From contig NZ_JAALDK010000001.1 of assembly GCF_013366925.1 (NCBI RefSeq), positions 5,578,001 through 5,642,000 on the forward strand: DNA of 64,000 bases, read 5' to 3'. Positions 21,958 through 31,466 of this stretch are shown piece by piece. The DNA is from Paraburkholderia youngii (GTDB lineage: Bacteria; Pseudomonadota; Gammaproteobacteria; Burkholderiales; Burkholderiaceae). Below the pieces are notes generated by a model, which had not been told where the DNA came from, made no database searches, and was given only the letters and a program-made list of their open reading frames with translations. Position 1 is the stretch's first letter. Each line of letters opens with the position of its first letter. Made by a program: the position numbers and the translations under genes.

Positions 21958-23073
21958 TTACGCAATGCGCTCTTCATTCGCGGGATCGAACAACACCGCC
22001 TTCGACGTATCGAACAGCAGCGTCGCGTTCTTCTCCGGTTGCGGGTTCGACGCCGGGTGCACGCGGCTCACGATGCGCTTGCCGTTGACCTGCGCGAACA
22101 CCAGCGTGTCCGGACCGGTCGGCTCGATCACGTCGACCTTCACTTCGACCGGCTGCAGCTTCGAGTCGTCGCCGTGCGCGCTGCGCGCATCGGTGATGCG
22201 CTCCGGACGCAGGCCGAGAATCACGTTGTTGCCGACGTGCGAGCGCACCTTCGCCGAATCGAACGGCAGCACCAGCACCTTGCGCGCGATGCCCGTATCG
22301 AGTTCGATGCCGACGCCCGAGCCCTGCTCGACCAGCTTGCCTTCGATGAAGTTCATCGGCGGCGCACCGATGAAGCCCGCGACGAACAGGTTCGACGGCG
22401 AGTCGTAGATTTCCTGCGGCGCGCCGAACTGCTGCACGATGCCGTCCTTCATCACCGCGATGCGGTCGCCGAGCGTCATCGCTTCGATCTGGTCGTGCGT
22501 CACGTAGACGATCGTCGTGCCAAGGCGCTGATGCAGCAGCTTGATTTCCGAGCGCATCTCGATACGCAGCTTCGCGTCGAGGTTCGACAGCGGCTCGTCG
22601 AACAGGAACATCACCGGATCGCGCGCAAGTGCGCGGCCCATCGCGACACGCTGACGCTGGCCGCCCGACAGCTGGCCCGGCTTGCGGTCGAGCAGATGCT
22701 TGATCTGCAGCGTGTTCGACACGCGCTCGACGATCTGCGTCTGCTCCTGCTTCGGCACCTTGCGGATGTTCAGGCCGAACGAGATGTTGTCGCGCACCGT
22801 CATCGACGGATACAGCGCGTACGACTGGAACACCATCGCGATGTCGCGATCTTTCGGCGACAGGTTGTTGACGGTCTTGCCGTCGATCTGGATCTCGCCC
22901 TTGGTCACGGTTTCGAGACCGGCAATCATGTTGAGCAGCGTCGACTTACCGCAGCCCGAGCCGCCGACCAGAATCAGGAACTGGCCGTCTTCGATGTCGA
23001 TGTTGACACCCTTCAGAACCGGCACCCCGTTCGGGTAGGTCTTGTACACGTCACGGATGGAAAGGCTTGCCAT
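21958..23073 (-). CDS. gtsD: Sugar ABC transporter ATP-binding subunit (MalK/UgpC type)
   Basis: A 371-residue cytoplasmic ATPase of a carbohydrate importer. Walker A is GGSGCGKST, the signature is LSGGQRQRV, and Walker B is VMFLFDEPLSNLDAKLR. The switch His sits in VYVTHDQIEAM. The C-terminal TOBE region (from about residue 240) carries the MIGAPPMNFIEG-like segment of the MalK/UgpC subfamily. It is the last gene of the four-gene importer unit, 126 bp after gtsC. The name gtsD follows the glucose/mannose importer that accompanies zwf in Pseudomonas and Burkholderia; the substrate is inferred from context. Confidence 0.88.
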   Translation of the reverse strand: MASLSIRDVYKTYPNGVPVLKGVNIDIEDGQFLILVGGSGCGKSTLLNMIAGLETVTKGEIQIDGKTVNNLSPKDRDIAMVFQSYALYPSMTVRDNISFGLNIRKVPKQEQTQIVERVSNTLQIKHLLDRKPGQLSGGQRQRVAMGRALARDPVMFLFDEPLSNLDAKLRIEMRSEIKLLHQRLGTTIVYVTHDQIEAMTLGDRIAVMKDGIVQQFGAPQEIYDSPSNLFVAGFIGAPPMNFIEGKLVEQGSGVGIELDTGIARKVLVLPFDSAKVRSHVGNNVILGLRPERITDARSAHGDDSKLQPVEVKVDVIEPTGPDTLVFAQVNGKRIVSRVHPASNPQPEKNATLLFDTSKAVLFDPANEERIA

Positions 23074-23170
23074 GCTGTGAATCCTCTTGTCTCTGGTACT
23101 GCCTGAAAACGTCTGTCTGACGGCGGCGCCCGATCAGTCACGCTGATTGGCCGAAGCGCCGCCGCGCTCT

Positions 23171-23186
23171 CGGGGGCACGCCCCCG
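23171..23186 (-). repeat. Hairpin in the gtsC-gtsD intergenic space
   Basis: CGGGGG-CACG-CCCCCG forms a 6-bp GC stem between the gtsC stop and the gtsD start, without a T-run. It may stabilise the upstream mRNA or tune gtsD output. Low-level evidence. Confidence 0.35.
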
Positions 23187-23199
23187 GGGTCAAATCTGG

Positions 23200-24057
23200 T
23201 CAGCCCTTCACCGCGCCCGCGGTCAGGCCGCGCACGAAGTAACGTCCGGCGATGATGTAGACGAGCAGCGTGGGCAGCGCCGCGATGATCGCGCCGGCCA
23301 TGTCCACGTTGTATTCCTTCACGCCGGTCGAGGTGTTCACGAGATTGTTCAGCGCCACGGTGATCGGCATCGAATCGACGCCGGAGAACACGATACCGAA
23401 CAGGAAGTCGTTCCAGATCTGCGTGAATTGCCAGATCAGGCACACCATGAAGATCGGCAGCGACACCGGCAGCAGAATCTTCGTGAAGATCGTGAAGAAA
23501 CCCGCACCGTCGATACGCGCCGCCTTCACGAGTTCAGCCGGCACGCTCACGTAGAAGTTGCGGAAGAACATCGTGGTGAACGCGATACCGTAGATCACGT
23601 GCACGAGCACCAGACCGCTCACCGTGTTCGACAGGCCGAGGATGCCTTCGAGGCGCGCCATCGGCAGCAGGATCGCCTGGAACGGGATGAAGCAGCCGAC
23701 CAGCAGCATCGTGAAGATCGGATCGGCCCCGCGGAAGCGCCAGTGCGTGAGCACGTAGCCGTTGAACGCGCCGATGATCGACGAGATCAGCACGGCCGGA
23801 ATCACCATGCGCACCGAGTTCATGAAGAACGGCTGCATGCCTTCGCAACGCACGCCCGTGCATGCGCCGCTCCACGCCTTGAGCCACGGCGCGAAGGTCC
23901 AACTCGTCGGCGGGGTCAGCAGGTTGCCGGTGCGCAGCTGATCGATGTCCTTGAACGACGTCGACAGCATCACGTACAGCGGAAACAGGAAGTACAGCGC
24001 GAACAGAAGCAGGGCCGCGTAAATGACGGCACGGCTTATCGTCATCTTAGATTGCAT
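23200..24057 (-). CDS. gtsC: Sugar ABC transporter permease (MalG type)
   Basis: A 285-residue inner-membrane permease with about six helices (the first being AVIYAALLLFALYFLFPLYV) and the cytoplasmic EAA loop AELVKAARIDGAGFFTIFTK that docks on the ATPase. It pairs with the upstream MalF-type permease. Its ATG (24057) overlaps the end of gtsB by 11 bp, which indicates translational coupling. An alternative ATG, four codons in, is possible. Confidence 0.9.
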   Translation of the reverse strand: MQSKMTISRAVIYAALLLFALYFLFPLYVMLSTSFKDIDQLRTGNLLTPPTSWTFAPWLKAWSGACTGVRCEGMQPFFMNSVRMVIPAVLISSIIGAFNGYVLTHWRFRGADPIFTMLLVGCFIPFQAILLPMARLEGILGLSNTVSGLVLVHVIYGIAFTTMFFRNFYVSVPAELVKAARIDGAGFFTIFTKILLPVSLPIFMVCLIWQFTQIWNDFLFGIVFSGVDSMPITVALNNLVNTSTGVKEYNVDMAGAIIAALPTLLVYIIAGRYFVRGLTAGAVKG

Positions 24058-24985
24058 TGCGGGTGCTCCTCGATTCCAGATACATCAGCGGCACGAGCAC
24101 GGCCACCACGGTGGCGAGCATCATGATCGACGAGGCCGCGCCGACGCCGAGCTGTCCGCGATTGAACGAAAACGTGTACATGAAGATGGCCGGCAGCGAC
24201 GACGACGTGCCCGGACCGCCGGCGGTCAGCGCGACGACCAGGTCGAACGTCTTGATGGTGATGTGGCAAAGAATCAGCAGCACGGAGAAGAACACCGGCC
24301 GCATGCTCGGAATCACGATCTTGCGGTAGATGGTCGGCAGGCCCGCGCCGTCCATCTGCGCGGCCTTGAAGATTTCACTGTCGACGCCGCGCAAACCGGC
24401 GAGGAACAGCGCCATCACGAAGCCGGTGGATTGCCAGACCGCCGCGATCACGATACAGAAGATCGCCCGGTCCGGGTCGCCGAGCCAGTTGAACTCGAAG
24501 CTCGTCCAGCCCCAGTCGTGAAACACCTTCTCGATGCCGATGCCCGGCGACAGAATCCATTGCCACGCGGTGCCGGTCACGATGAACGACAGCGCCATCG
24601 GATACAGGAACACGGCGCGCAGCGCGCCTTCGTTGCGGATCTGCTGATCGAGCAGGATCGCGAGCAACAGACCCAGACCGATGCAGATACCGATGAACGG
24701 AATGCCGAACCAGCCGAGGTTCGCGGCCGAAGTCCAGAACACGTCGTTCTGGAACAGCTCGCGATAGCGGTCGAGACCCGCGAATTCCCAACGAGGCATC
24801 AGTCGCGAAGTAGACAGCGACAGATAGCCGGTAATTGCGATAAAGCCATACACGAAGATGAGGCTGATCACGACGCTGGGTGCGAGCACCAGCTTCGGAA
24901 TATAGCGATCGGCAAGGGCCGCTATGGGCGACGTGCGGCGGGCGACGGTGGCCGTTTTCCCGTTCCCGCTGATGGAAGCAGTCAC
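24047..24985 (-). CDS. gtsB: Sugar ABC transporter permease (MalF type)
   Basis: A 312-residue permease with about six helices and the EAA loop (SEIFKAAQMDGAGLPTIYRK). The start is a GTG at 24985 (read MTASISGNGKTATVARRTSP), chosen because an AGGAG sits at correct distance and the upstream frame is unlike a protein. It forms the heteromeric membrane pore with gtsC, which it overlaps. The 216 bp separating it from gtsA hold no gene. Confidence 0.88.
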   Translation of the reverse strand: MTASISGNGKTATVARRTSPIAALADRYIPKLVLAPSVVISLIFVYGFIAITGYLSLSTSRLMPRWEFAGLDRYRELFQNDVFWTSAANLGWFGIPFIGICIGLGLLLAILLDQQIRNEGALRAVFLYPMALSFIVTGTAWQWILSPGIGIEKVFHDWGWTSFEFNWLGDPDRAIFCIVIAAVWQSTGFVMALFLAGLRGVDSEIFKAAQMDGAGLPTIYRKIVIPSMRPVFFSVLLILCHITIKTFDLVVALTAGGPGTSSSLPAIFMYTFSFNRGQLGVGAASSIMMLATVVAVLVPLMYLESRSTRNAI

Positions 24986-25201
24986 TACTCGACTCCTGCT
25001 GAAACTGTACCGCCGGGCTGCCCGTGCGCGAATGGCGCGGGACCGCGACGGCCTGGGTGTGACTCCATGAAACCCGGGTAAGCCGCGTTGTGCCGGACTG
25101 CGCTGCGAATCAAAGCAGATGAGGTCCGACCCGACACGGCCCGAAGGGCGCGCCCAGCGCTTCAGATGCAAGCGGCCGGGCGCAACGCTTCGTACTTGCG
25201 C

Positions 25202-26449
25202 TTACTTGGTCTTCGCTGCCTTCGCGAGAGCCTGAACCGCGGTCTTCGAATCTTGCTGCGAGTTCATGAACTTCGTGACGACGTCGGAGATCGCGCCTGC
25301 CGCGGCATCCGGCTGAGCCATGCCGTGAGCGAGCGACGGCACATAACCGCCGGCCTTGATCGCGATCTGCTCATCCGCGTACGACTTCTTCGCGCAGTCG
25401 TCGAATTTGTCCATCGGCACGCCGAGACGCACCGGGATCGAACCCTTGTACAGGCTGAACTGCTCCTGGAACTCCGGCGACATGATCGTCTTCGCGAGGG
25501 AGAGCTGGCCCGGCGTCGCGGCCTTCTGGCCCTTCTGCTGGAAGAACACGAACGAGTCGACGTTGAACGTGTAGGCCTTGTCCGTTTGCGGCACCACCGC
25601 GCAGATGTAGTCCGTGCCCGACTTCTTGCCGGCGTTGGTGAACTCGCCCTTCGCCCAGTCGCCCATGAACTGCATGCCGGCCTTGCCGTTGATGACCATC
25701 GCCGTGGCGAGGTTCCAGTCACGGCCCGTGCGGCCCGCGTCGAAGTAGCCCTGGATCTTGCGGACCGTGTCGAACACCTGGACCATCTTCTCCGAGGTCA
25801 GGGTCTTCTCGTCGAGGTCGACCAGCGCCTTCTTGTAGAAGTCCGCGCCTTCCGACAGCACGACGTCTTCCCACAGCGTCAGGTCTTGCCACGGCTGGCC
25901 GCCCATCGCGATCGGCTGGATGCCCGCGGCCTTCATCTTGTCGGCCACCGCGAAGAACTCAGGCCACGTGGTCGGCACCTTGCCGCCTGCCTTGTCCAGT
26001 GCCGCCTTGTTGATGTACAGCCAGTTCACGCGATGCACCGAGAACGGCGCGCCGACATAGTGGCCGTCCGCTTGCATGATCTTGTCGACTTGCGGCGGCA
26101 GGTTCTTCTTCCAGTCGCCAGCGACCGAGTCGATCGGCACCAGCACGCCCTGCGAAGCCCAGTCCTGGATCAGCGGGCCCTTGATCTGCGCGGCGCTCGG
26201 CGCGTTGCCCGAGATCACCTGCGTCTTCAGTGCCGTCATCGCAGCCGCGCCAGCGCCGCCTGCGACCGCGAAGTCCTTCCACGTGTAGCCCTGCTTCGTC
26301 ATGTCGTCCTTGAGGACGCCGACGGCCCTGGATTCGCCGCCCGAAGTCCACCAGTGCAGCACTTCGATCGACTCGGCGGCCTGCACGGCCGACACGCCAC
26401 ACATCAGACCCGCAGCGCACAGAGCGCCCATGATCGCGCGAAATTTCAT
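25202..26449 (-). CDS. gtsA: Sugar ABC transporter periplasmic binding protein
   Basis: A 415-residue family 1 solute-binding protein with a signal peptide (MKFRAIMGALCAAGLMCGVS, cleavage near VQAAES). The mature sequence EVLHWWTSGGESRAVGVLKD and the aromatic-rich lobes are those of glucose/mannose-type binding proteins. The ATG at 26449 has a strong SD (GGAGGAG). It is the first gene of gtsABCD and lies divergent from zwf, which supports hexose as the ligand. The binding specificity is inferred, not shown. Confidence 0.9.
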   Translation of the reverse strand: MKFRAIMGALCAAGLMCGVSAVQAAESIEVLHWWTSGGESRAVGVLKDDMTKQGYTWKDFAVAGGAGAAAMTALKTQVISGNAPSAAQIKGPLIQDWASQGVLVPIDSVAGDWKKNLPPQVDKIMQADGHYVGAPFSVHRVNWLYINKAALDKAGGKVPTTWPEFFAVADKMKAAGIQPIAMGGQPWQDLTLWEDVVLSEGADFYKKALVDLDEKTLTSEKMVQVFDTVRKIQGYFDAGRTGRDWNLATAMVINGKAGMQFMGDWAKGEFTNAGKKSGTDYICAVVPQTDKAYTFNVDSFVFFQQKGQKAATPGQLSLAKTIMSPEFQEQFSLYKGSIPVRLGVPMDKFDDCAKKSYADEQIAIKAGGYVPSLAHGMAQPDAAAGAISDVVTKFMNSQQDSKTAVQALAKAAKTK

Positions 26450-26914
26450 TGCTTATCTCCTCCAGACACCTGAACAAAAAAACGAATGGCCCCTGATGTC
26501 GCCAGGGTGCTGTGGTTGGTTCAAACAGGCAAAAACTGGGCGATCGAGCATGGTCGGGCGCATGCGCGAGGGCATGTGCCGGCGGACCGATGTCCGGCCG
26601 CTAGACGCTCAAGAGGTGAGTGATTCGGGATGCAACTGACTGTCTCCTCTTTTGATTTTTGCCTGCCCGCATCGCGCGGCAGACTCGAGGTACCTCATAC
26701 ACCAATCCGACGCCAGCCTGACGTCGGCCACGGAAACGACCCGCAAGCCCGTCGACTCCCCGGCTTTCCGTAAGGTCCGCCGGCACCCTGCTGGCGCGTA
26801 CCGGAAAGCGTTGCCCCATTGTCCGTTAGCATGCCGGGGACGCCCGCCGATTCGCAAAAAACGTGCAATTCGTCTGCACAGCGCACGCTTTTTTCTTCGA
26901 ATTAACGCTACCTC
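26450..26914. other. Long leader region of gtsA
   Basis: If transcription starts at the divergent promoter near 26917, gtsA has an untranslated leader of about 468 nt. Three short minus-strand open frames (63-82 codons) lie inside, but none resembles a protein or has a good SD. An AAGAGG/CCTCTT pair flanks a 30-nt loop near 26612-26654. I recognise no riboswitch. Confidence 0.4.
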
Positions 26915-26942
26915 TTGATTTGGATTGTAGTTAAACTACAAT
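26915..26942 (+). promoter_or_regulatory. Probable sigma-70 promoter of zwf-pgl-glk
   Basis: TTGATT (26915-26920), a 16-bp spacer, and TACAAT (26937-26942). The HexR palindrome fills the spacer and overlaps the -10. The predicted start is near 26949, about 98 nt before the zwf ATG. Confidence 0.65.
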
Positions 26943-26952
26943 TCAGTGTCAA
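26924..26952 (-). promoter_or_regulatory. Probable sigma-70 promoter of gtsABCD
   Basis: On the minus strand TTGACA (26952-26947, consensus), a 17-bp spacer, and TACAAT (26929-26924, one mismatch). It overlaps the zwf promoter head to head, with the same palindrome between its elements. Confidence 0.7.
26925..26941. promoter_or_regulatory. HexR operator
   Basis: TTGTAGTT-A-AACTACAA is a perfect 8-bp inverted repeat. It agrees with the HexR motif known from proteobacteria (TGTART-N3-AYTACA). It overlaps the -10 boxes of both divergent promoters, and the HexR-like regulator is encoded 2.5 kb away as the C-terminal half of the glk fusion. Confidence 0.8.
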
Positions 26953-27046
26953 AAAATATTTTATCGGACTACGGTCGCTCTTCCAGGTCGCTGCGCGTGC
27001 GGTGTCCGATCAGCGCGGCGGCCTTTCAGGACATCGACGGAGACTC

Positions 27047-28510
27047 ATGCATACCGACTCAAGCTTCACCTTCGTTCTCTTCGGCGGCACCGGCGACCTG
27101 TCGATGCGCAAGATCCTGCCCGCGCTGTTCGAGGCGCACCGCGCGGGGGGCATGCTCGCCGACAACGGCAAGATCGTCGCGGTCGCGCGGCACATCGCGG
27201 ATCGCGGCGAGTACCTGCAGTGGGTCGACGGTCACGTCAAGCCGCACGTGTCGAAAAACGGCCTCGACGAAGCCGCGTGGACGAGCTTCCTCGCGCGCAT
27301 CGAGTTCGTGAAGATCGATCTCGGCAATCCGGCTGACTTCGCGCAACTGCGCGACGCGATCCAGGATATGCCCGGCATCCGCGTGTTCTATCTGGCGACC
27401 GGTCCGTCGCTGTTCGTGCCGATCTGCCATGCGCTCGCCGCGGTGGGTCTGAATAACAACGCGCGCATCGTGCTCGAGAAGCCGCTCGGCTACGACCTGA
27501 AGTCGTCGAACGCAATCAACGACGCGGTCGGCGAAATTTTCGCGGAAGAGCAGATCTACCGGATCGACCATTACCTCGGCAAGGAGCCGGTGCAGAACCT
27601 GCTCGCGCTGCGCTTCGGCAATGCGCTGTTCGAGCCGCTGTGGCGCCGCGAATGGGTCGAAAGCATCCAGATCACGATCGCCGAGGAACTCGGTGTCGAA
27701 GCGCGCGGCGATTTCTACGACAATACCGGCGCGCTGCGCGACATGGTGCAGAACCACCTGCTGCAGCTGCTGTCGATCGTCGCGATGGAGCCGCCCCACT
27801 CGATGGATTCCGACTCGGTTCGCGACGAGAAGCTGCGCGTGCTGCGCGCGCTAAAACCGGTCGATTCGCAGGAAATCGGCAAGGTCGCGGTGCGCGGCCA
27901 GTATCATTCGGGCGTGATCCGCGGCAACACGGTGCCGGCCTACGCGACCGAGCACGGCGTGAAGCCGGACAGCTCGACCGAGACCTTCGTCGCGCTGAAG
28001 GTCGAGATCGAGAACTGGCGCTGGGCCGGCGTGCCGTTTTTCCTGCGTACCGGCAAGCGGCTCGCCGATCGCGTCGCCGAGATCGTCGTGAATTTCCGTG
28101 CGGTGCCGCATTCGGCGCTTGGCGCGTCGGCGCTGCGCGCGGGCGCGAATCGCCTCGTGATCCGTCTGCAGCCGAACGAGACGATTCGTCTGTACTGTCT
28201 CGCGAAGCAGCCCGGCGAGGGTATGAACCTCGCGAGCGTGTACCTCGATCTCGCGTTCGACCGGTTCTTCCGCGAAGGCCAGATGGAGGCGTATCAGCGG
28301 CTGCTGCTCGACGTGATTCACGGGCGCCTCGCGCTGTTCGTGCGGCGCGACGAACAGGAAGCCGCATGGCGCTGGGTCGAGCCGATCCTGAACGAATGGA
28401 AAGCCTCGACCAAGCCGCCCAAGCCGTACGCGGCGGGCACGTGGGGACCGGCCGCGGCGAGCGCGATGCTCGCCCAGCACGGCACCTGCTGGCTCGAAGA
28501 AGAGAATTGA
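27047..28510 (+). CDS. zwf: Glucose-6-phosphate 1-dehydrogenase
   Basis: A 487-residue cytoplasmic enzyme oxidising glucose-6-phosphate to 6-phosphogluconolactone with NAD(P)+, feeding the Entner-Doudoroff and pentose-phosphate pathways. The nucleotide-binding FGGTGDLSMRKILPALF opens the protein, and the substrate-binding RIDHYLGKEPVQNLL is intact. ATG 27047 is preceded by CGGAGA; the longer frame would start before the promoter. It is the first gene of zwf-pgl-glk/hexR, regulated by the HexR palindrome upstream. Confidence 0.97.
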   Translation: MHTDSSFTFVLFGGTGDLSMRKILPALFEAHRAGGMLADNGKIVAVARHIADRGEYLQWVDGHVKPHVSKNGLDEAAWTSFLARIEFVKIDLGNPADFAQLRDAIQDMPGIRVFYLATGPSLFVPICHALAAVGLNNNARIVLEKPLGYDLKSSNAINDAVGEIFAEEQIYRIDHYLGKEPVQNLLALRFGNALFEPLWRREWVESIQITIAEELGVEARGDFYDNTGALRDMVQNHLLQLLSIVAMEPPHSMDSDSVRDEKLRVLRALKPVDSQEIGKVAVRGQYHSGVIRGNTVPAYATEHGVKPDSSTETFVALKVEIENWRWAGVPFFLRTGKRLADRVAEIVVNFRAVPHSALGASALRAGANRLVIRLQPNETIRLYCLAKQPGEGMNLASVYLDLAFDRFFREGQMEAYQRLLLDVIHGRLALFVRRDEQEAAWRWVEPILNEWKASTKPPKPYAAGTWGPAAASAMLAQHGTCWLEEEN

Positions 28511-28704
28511 GTTTGATGAATTGACAGACGGCGCCGCGCGCGATGAACATTTCGGCGCGCGGCGCCGGCAACACCACCGACGAACTGAACGGAGTCGCGC
28601 CGGTATCGCGTCAGGCATCTGCGGGCCACCCCGCCATGCAGGCATCGCGCGACAGCAGTCAGGCTGATTCCGCAGATCCAACAAGAATGCAGCACGGAGG
28701 AGAA

Positions 28705-29421
28705 GTGATCGAGCTTCACGCTTTCGACGACCAGCGCGCCCAATCCGACGCGCTGGCGAAAGCGGTGGGCGACGCGTTGCATGCGTCGCTTGCCGCACAG
28801 GCGGCCGGCACCGGGACGTCAACCCCGCTCGCGCGCCCGGCCATGCTGGCCGTGTCCGGCGGCAGCAGCCCGCGTCCGTTTCTGCAAACGTTGTCGACGC
28901 AGACGTTCGACTGGCCCCGCATCGCGATCACGCTGGTCGACGACCGCTGGGTGCCGGAGACCGATAGCGCGAGCAATGCGCAGCTCGTGCGCGCCACGTT
29001 GCTGCAGAACGCCGCGCAACACGCGACCTTCTTGCCGCTCGTCGACACCAGCCAGGATCTGCACTCGCACGTTGCCGCGCTGAACGGGGACGCGCGCTTC
29101 GCCACGGCACCCGACGTCGCGGTGCTGGGTATGGGCGAAGACGGCCACACCGCGTCGATCTTCGCCGATGCGCCCGAATGGGATCACGCGATCACCACGA
29201 CCGAGCGTTTCGTCGCGGTGCATCCGGGCGCGGCGCCGCACGCGCGCGTGAGCTGGTCGCTGTCCGCGCTGAAGGACGTCAAGCATCTGTTTCTGCTGAT
29301 TGCAGGACCGCGCAAGATGGACGTGCTCAACGCCGCATCCGCTGCGCTACAAAAAAATGCCATCTCGCAACTGGCAAACGACAAGGGAGTGAGACTCGAT
29401 GTCTACTGGTGTGCAAACTAA
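28705..29421 (+). CDS. pgl: 6-phosphogluconolactonase
   Basis: A 238-residue member of the DevB/SOL family hydrolysing 6-phosphogluconolactone, the product of Zwf. Recognised motifs are [30 protein letters not shown] and [13 protein letters not shown]. The start is a GTG at 28705 immediately after a strong GGAGGAG; the upstream frame to 28543 is unlike the family. It overlaps glk by 23 bp, indicating coupling. The 194 bp between zwf and pgl have no visible gene or terminator. Confidence 0.93.
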   Translation: MIELHAFDDQRAQSDALAKAVGDALHASLAAQAAGTGTSTPLARPAMLAVSGGSSPRPFLQTLSTQTFDWPRIAITLVDDRWVPETDSASNAQLVRATLLQNAAQHATFLPLVDTSQDLHSHVAALNGDARFATAPDVAVLGMGEDGHTASIFADAPEWDHAITTTERFVAVHPGAAPHARVSWSLSALKDVKHLFLLIAGPRKMDVLNAASAALQKNAISQLANDKGVRLDVYWCAN

Positions 29422-31315
29422 AGCTGTGCCGGGCGCGGCCCAGCACGCCGATGGACCGAGGCTGCTGGCCGACATCGGCGGTACCAATGCGCGTTTCGCG
29501 CTCGAGACGGGCCCCGGCGAAATCGGCTCGGTGCAGGTCTATCCTTGCGCCGAGTATCCGAGCGTCGCCGACGTCATCAAGAAGTATCTGCAGGACACGA
29601 AGATCGGCCGCGTCAATCACGCGGCGATCGCGATTGCGAACCCGGTCGACGGCGACCAGGTCAGCATGACCAATCACGACTGGACCTTTTCGATCGAAGC
29701 GACGCGCCGCACGCTCGGCTTCGACACGCTGCTCGTCGTCAACGACTTCACCGCGCTCGCGATGGCGCTGCCCGGCCTCACCGACACGCAGCGCGTGCAG
29801 GTGGGCGGCGGCCAGCGCCGGCCCAACAGCGTGATCGGCCTGCTCGGCCCCGGCACCGGCATGGGCGTGTCGGGCCTGATCCCCGCCGACGACCGCTGGA
29901 TCGCGCTCGGCAGCGAAGGCGGCCACGCCACCTTCGCGCCCGCCGACGAACGCGAAGAGATCGTGCTGCACTACGCGCGCAAGAAGTGGTCGCACGTGTC
30001 GTTCGAACGGGTGGCCGCGGGTCCGGGCCTCGAGGTGATCTATCGCGCGCTCGCGGGCCGCGACAAGAAACGCGTGCCGGCCAGCGTCAATCCGGCCGAG
30101 GTGGTCAAGCGCGCGCACGAAGGCGAGCCGCTCGCGGCCGAATCGGTCGACGTGTTCTGCGGCATTCTCGGCACCTTCGCCGGCAACATCGCGGTGACGC
30201 TCGGCGCGCTCGGCGGCATCTATATCGGCGGCGGTGTCGTGCCGCGTCTCGGTGAGTTGTTCGCGCGTTCGTCGTTCCGCCAGCGCTTCGAGGCGAAGGG
30301 CCGCTTCGAGGCGTATCTGCAGAATGTGCCGACCTACGTGATCACCGCCGAATACCCGGCGTTCCTCGGCGTATCGGCGATTCTCGCGGAGCAGTTGTCG
30401 AACCGCGCGGGCGGCAGCTCGTCGGCGGTGTTCGAGCGGATTCGCCAGATGCGCGACGCGCTGACGCCGGCCGAGCGCCGCGTCGCCGACCTCGCGCTGA
30501 ACCATCCGCGTTCGATCATCAATGATCCGATCGTCGACATCGCGCGCAAGGCCGACGTCAGTCAGCCCACCGTGATCCGCTTCTGCCGCTCGCTCGGCTG
30601 CCAGGGGCTGTCCGATTTCAAGCTGAAGCTCGCGACCGGTTTGACCGGCACGATTCCGGTCAGCCACAGCCAGGTGCATCTCGGCGACACCGCGACCGAC
30701 TTCGGCGCGAAGGTGCTCGACAATACTGTGTCGGCGATCCTGCAGTTGCGCGAGCATCTGAACTTCGAGCACGTGGAACGCGCGATCGACCTGCTGAACG
30801 GCGCGCGGCGCATCGAGTTCTACGGGCTCGGCAACTCGAACATCGTCGCGCAAGATGCGCACTACAAGTTCTTCCGCTTCGGTATTCCGACCATCGCGTA
30901 CGGGGATCTGTACATGCAGGCGGCCTCGGCCGCGCTGCTCGGCAAAGGCGACGTGATCGTCGCGGTGTCGAAGTCGGGGCGCGCGCCCGAGCTGCTGCGC
31001 GTGCTCGACGTCGCGATGCAGGCCGGCGCGCAGGTGATCGCGATCACGTCGAGCAACACGCCGCTCGCGAAGCGCGCGACCGTCGCGCTGGAAACCGATC
31101 ACATCGAGATTCGCGAGTCGCAACTGTCGATGATCTCGCGCATTCTGCACCTCGTGATGATCGACATTCTTGCGGTCGGCGTAGCGATTCGCCGCGCGGT
31201 GCCGAGCGATGAAGTAGCCGAGACCGTCGAGAAAGCGCGCGAAGGCGCCGACGACGACGCGACGGCCGTACTCGACTGGCTGAGTCACGGCGCGGCTTCG
31301 TCGGCGCGCGACTGA
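29399..31315 (+). CDS. glk: Bifunctional glucokinase / RpiR (HexR)-type transcriptional regulator
   Basis: A 638-residue fusion. Residues about 20-335 are a bacterial glucokinase ([49 protein letters not shown]). Residues about 345-425 are the RpiR helix-turn-helix ([20 protein letters not shown], then [20 protein letters not shown]). Residues about 460-600 are a SIS sugar-phosphate-binding domain ([20 protein letters not shown], then [18 protein letters not shown]). It is known as an annotated fusion in Burkholderia. The SIS domain in HexR senses 2-keto-3-deoxy-6-phosphogluconate. It probably both phosphorylates glucose and represses zwf/gts via the operator at 26925-26941. Confidence 0.93.
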   Translation: MSTGVQTKAVPGAAQHADGPRLLADIGGTNARFALETGPGEIGSVQVYPCAEYPSVADVIKKYLQDTKIGRVNHAAIAIANPVDGDQVSMTNHDWTFSIEATRRTLGFDTLLVVNDFTALAMALPGLTDTQRVQVGGGQRRPNSVIGLLGPGTGMGVSGLIPADDRWIALGSEGGHATFAPADEREEIVLHYARKKWSHVSFERVAAGPGLEVIYRALAGRDKKRVPASVNPAEVVKRAHEGEPLAAESVDVFCGILGTFAGNIAVTLGALGGIYIGGGVVPRLGELFARSSFRQRFEAKGRFEAYLQNVPTYVITAEYPAFLGVSAILAEQLSNRAGGSSSAVFERIRQMRDALTPAERRVADLALNHPRSIINDPIVDIARKADVSQPTVIRFCRSLGCQGLSDFKLKLATGLTGTIPVSHSQVHLGDTATDFGAKVLDNTVSAILQLREHLNFEHVERAIDLLNGARRIEFYGLGNSNIVAQDAHYKFFRFGIPTIAYGDLYMQAASAALLGKGDVIVAVSKSGRAPELLRVLDVAMQAGAQVIAITSSNTPLAKRATVALETDHIEIRESQLSMISRILHLVMIDILAVGVAIRRAVPSDEVAETVEKAREGADDDATAVLDWLSHGAASSARD

Positions 31316-31353
31316 GGCTGACTTAGCGCTGTCCGCTTCGCTTGCGGTGGACG

Positions 31354-31400
31354 AACCCGCGGCGTGCGCATCGGAGACGATGCACCCGCCGCGGGTTTTT
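31354..31400 (+). terminator. Intrinsic terminator of zwf-pgl-glk
   Basis: AACCCGCGGCG (31354-31364) pairs with CGCCGCGGGTT (31387-31397), followed by TTTCTG. An inner pair of TGCGCATCG/CGATGCA extends the hairpin. It starts 39 bp after the glk stop. Confidence 0.8.
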
Positions 31401-31466
31401 CTGTTCGGGGGACACGAAAAGCGATCGATAATGAGCGCTCTATCGCTTCAGACGAACCGCGCGTCC

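Noticed and set aside
23171..23186. Terminator between gtsC and gtsD
   Set aside because: No T-run after the stem on the minus strand; kept only as a hairpin.
29327..31288. A 653-codon minus-strand frame antisense to glk/hexR
   Set aside because: Composition typical of reverse-frame artefacts; the plus-strand fusion protein is unambiguous.
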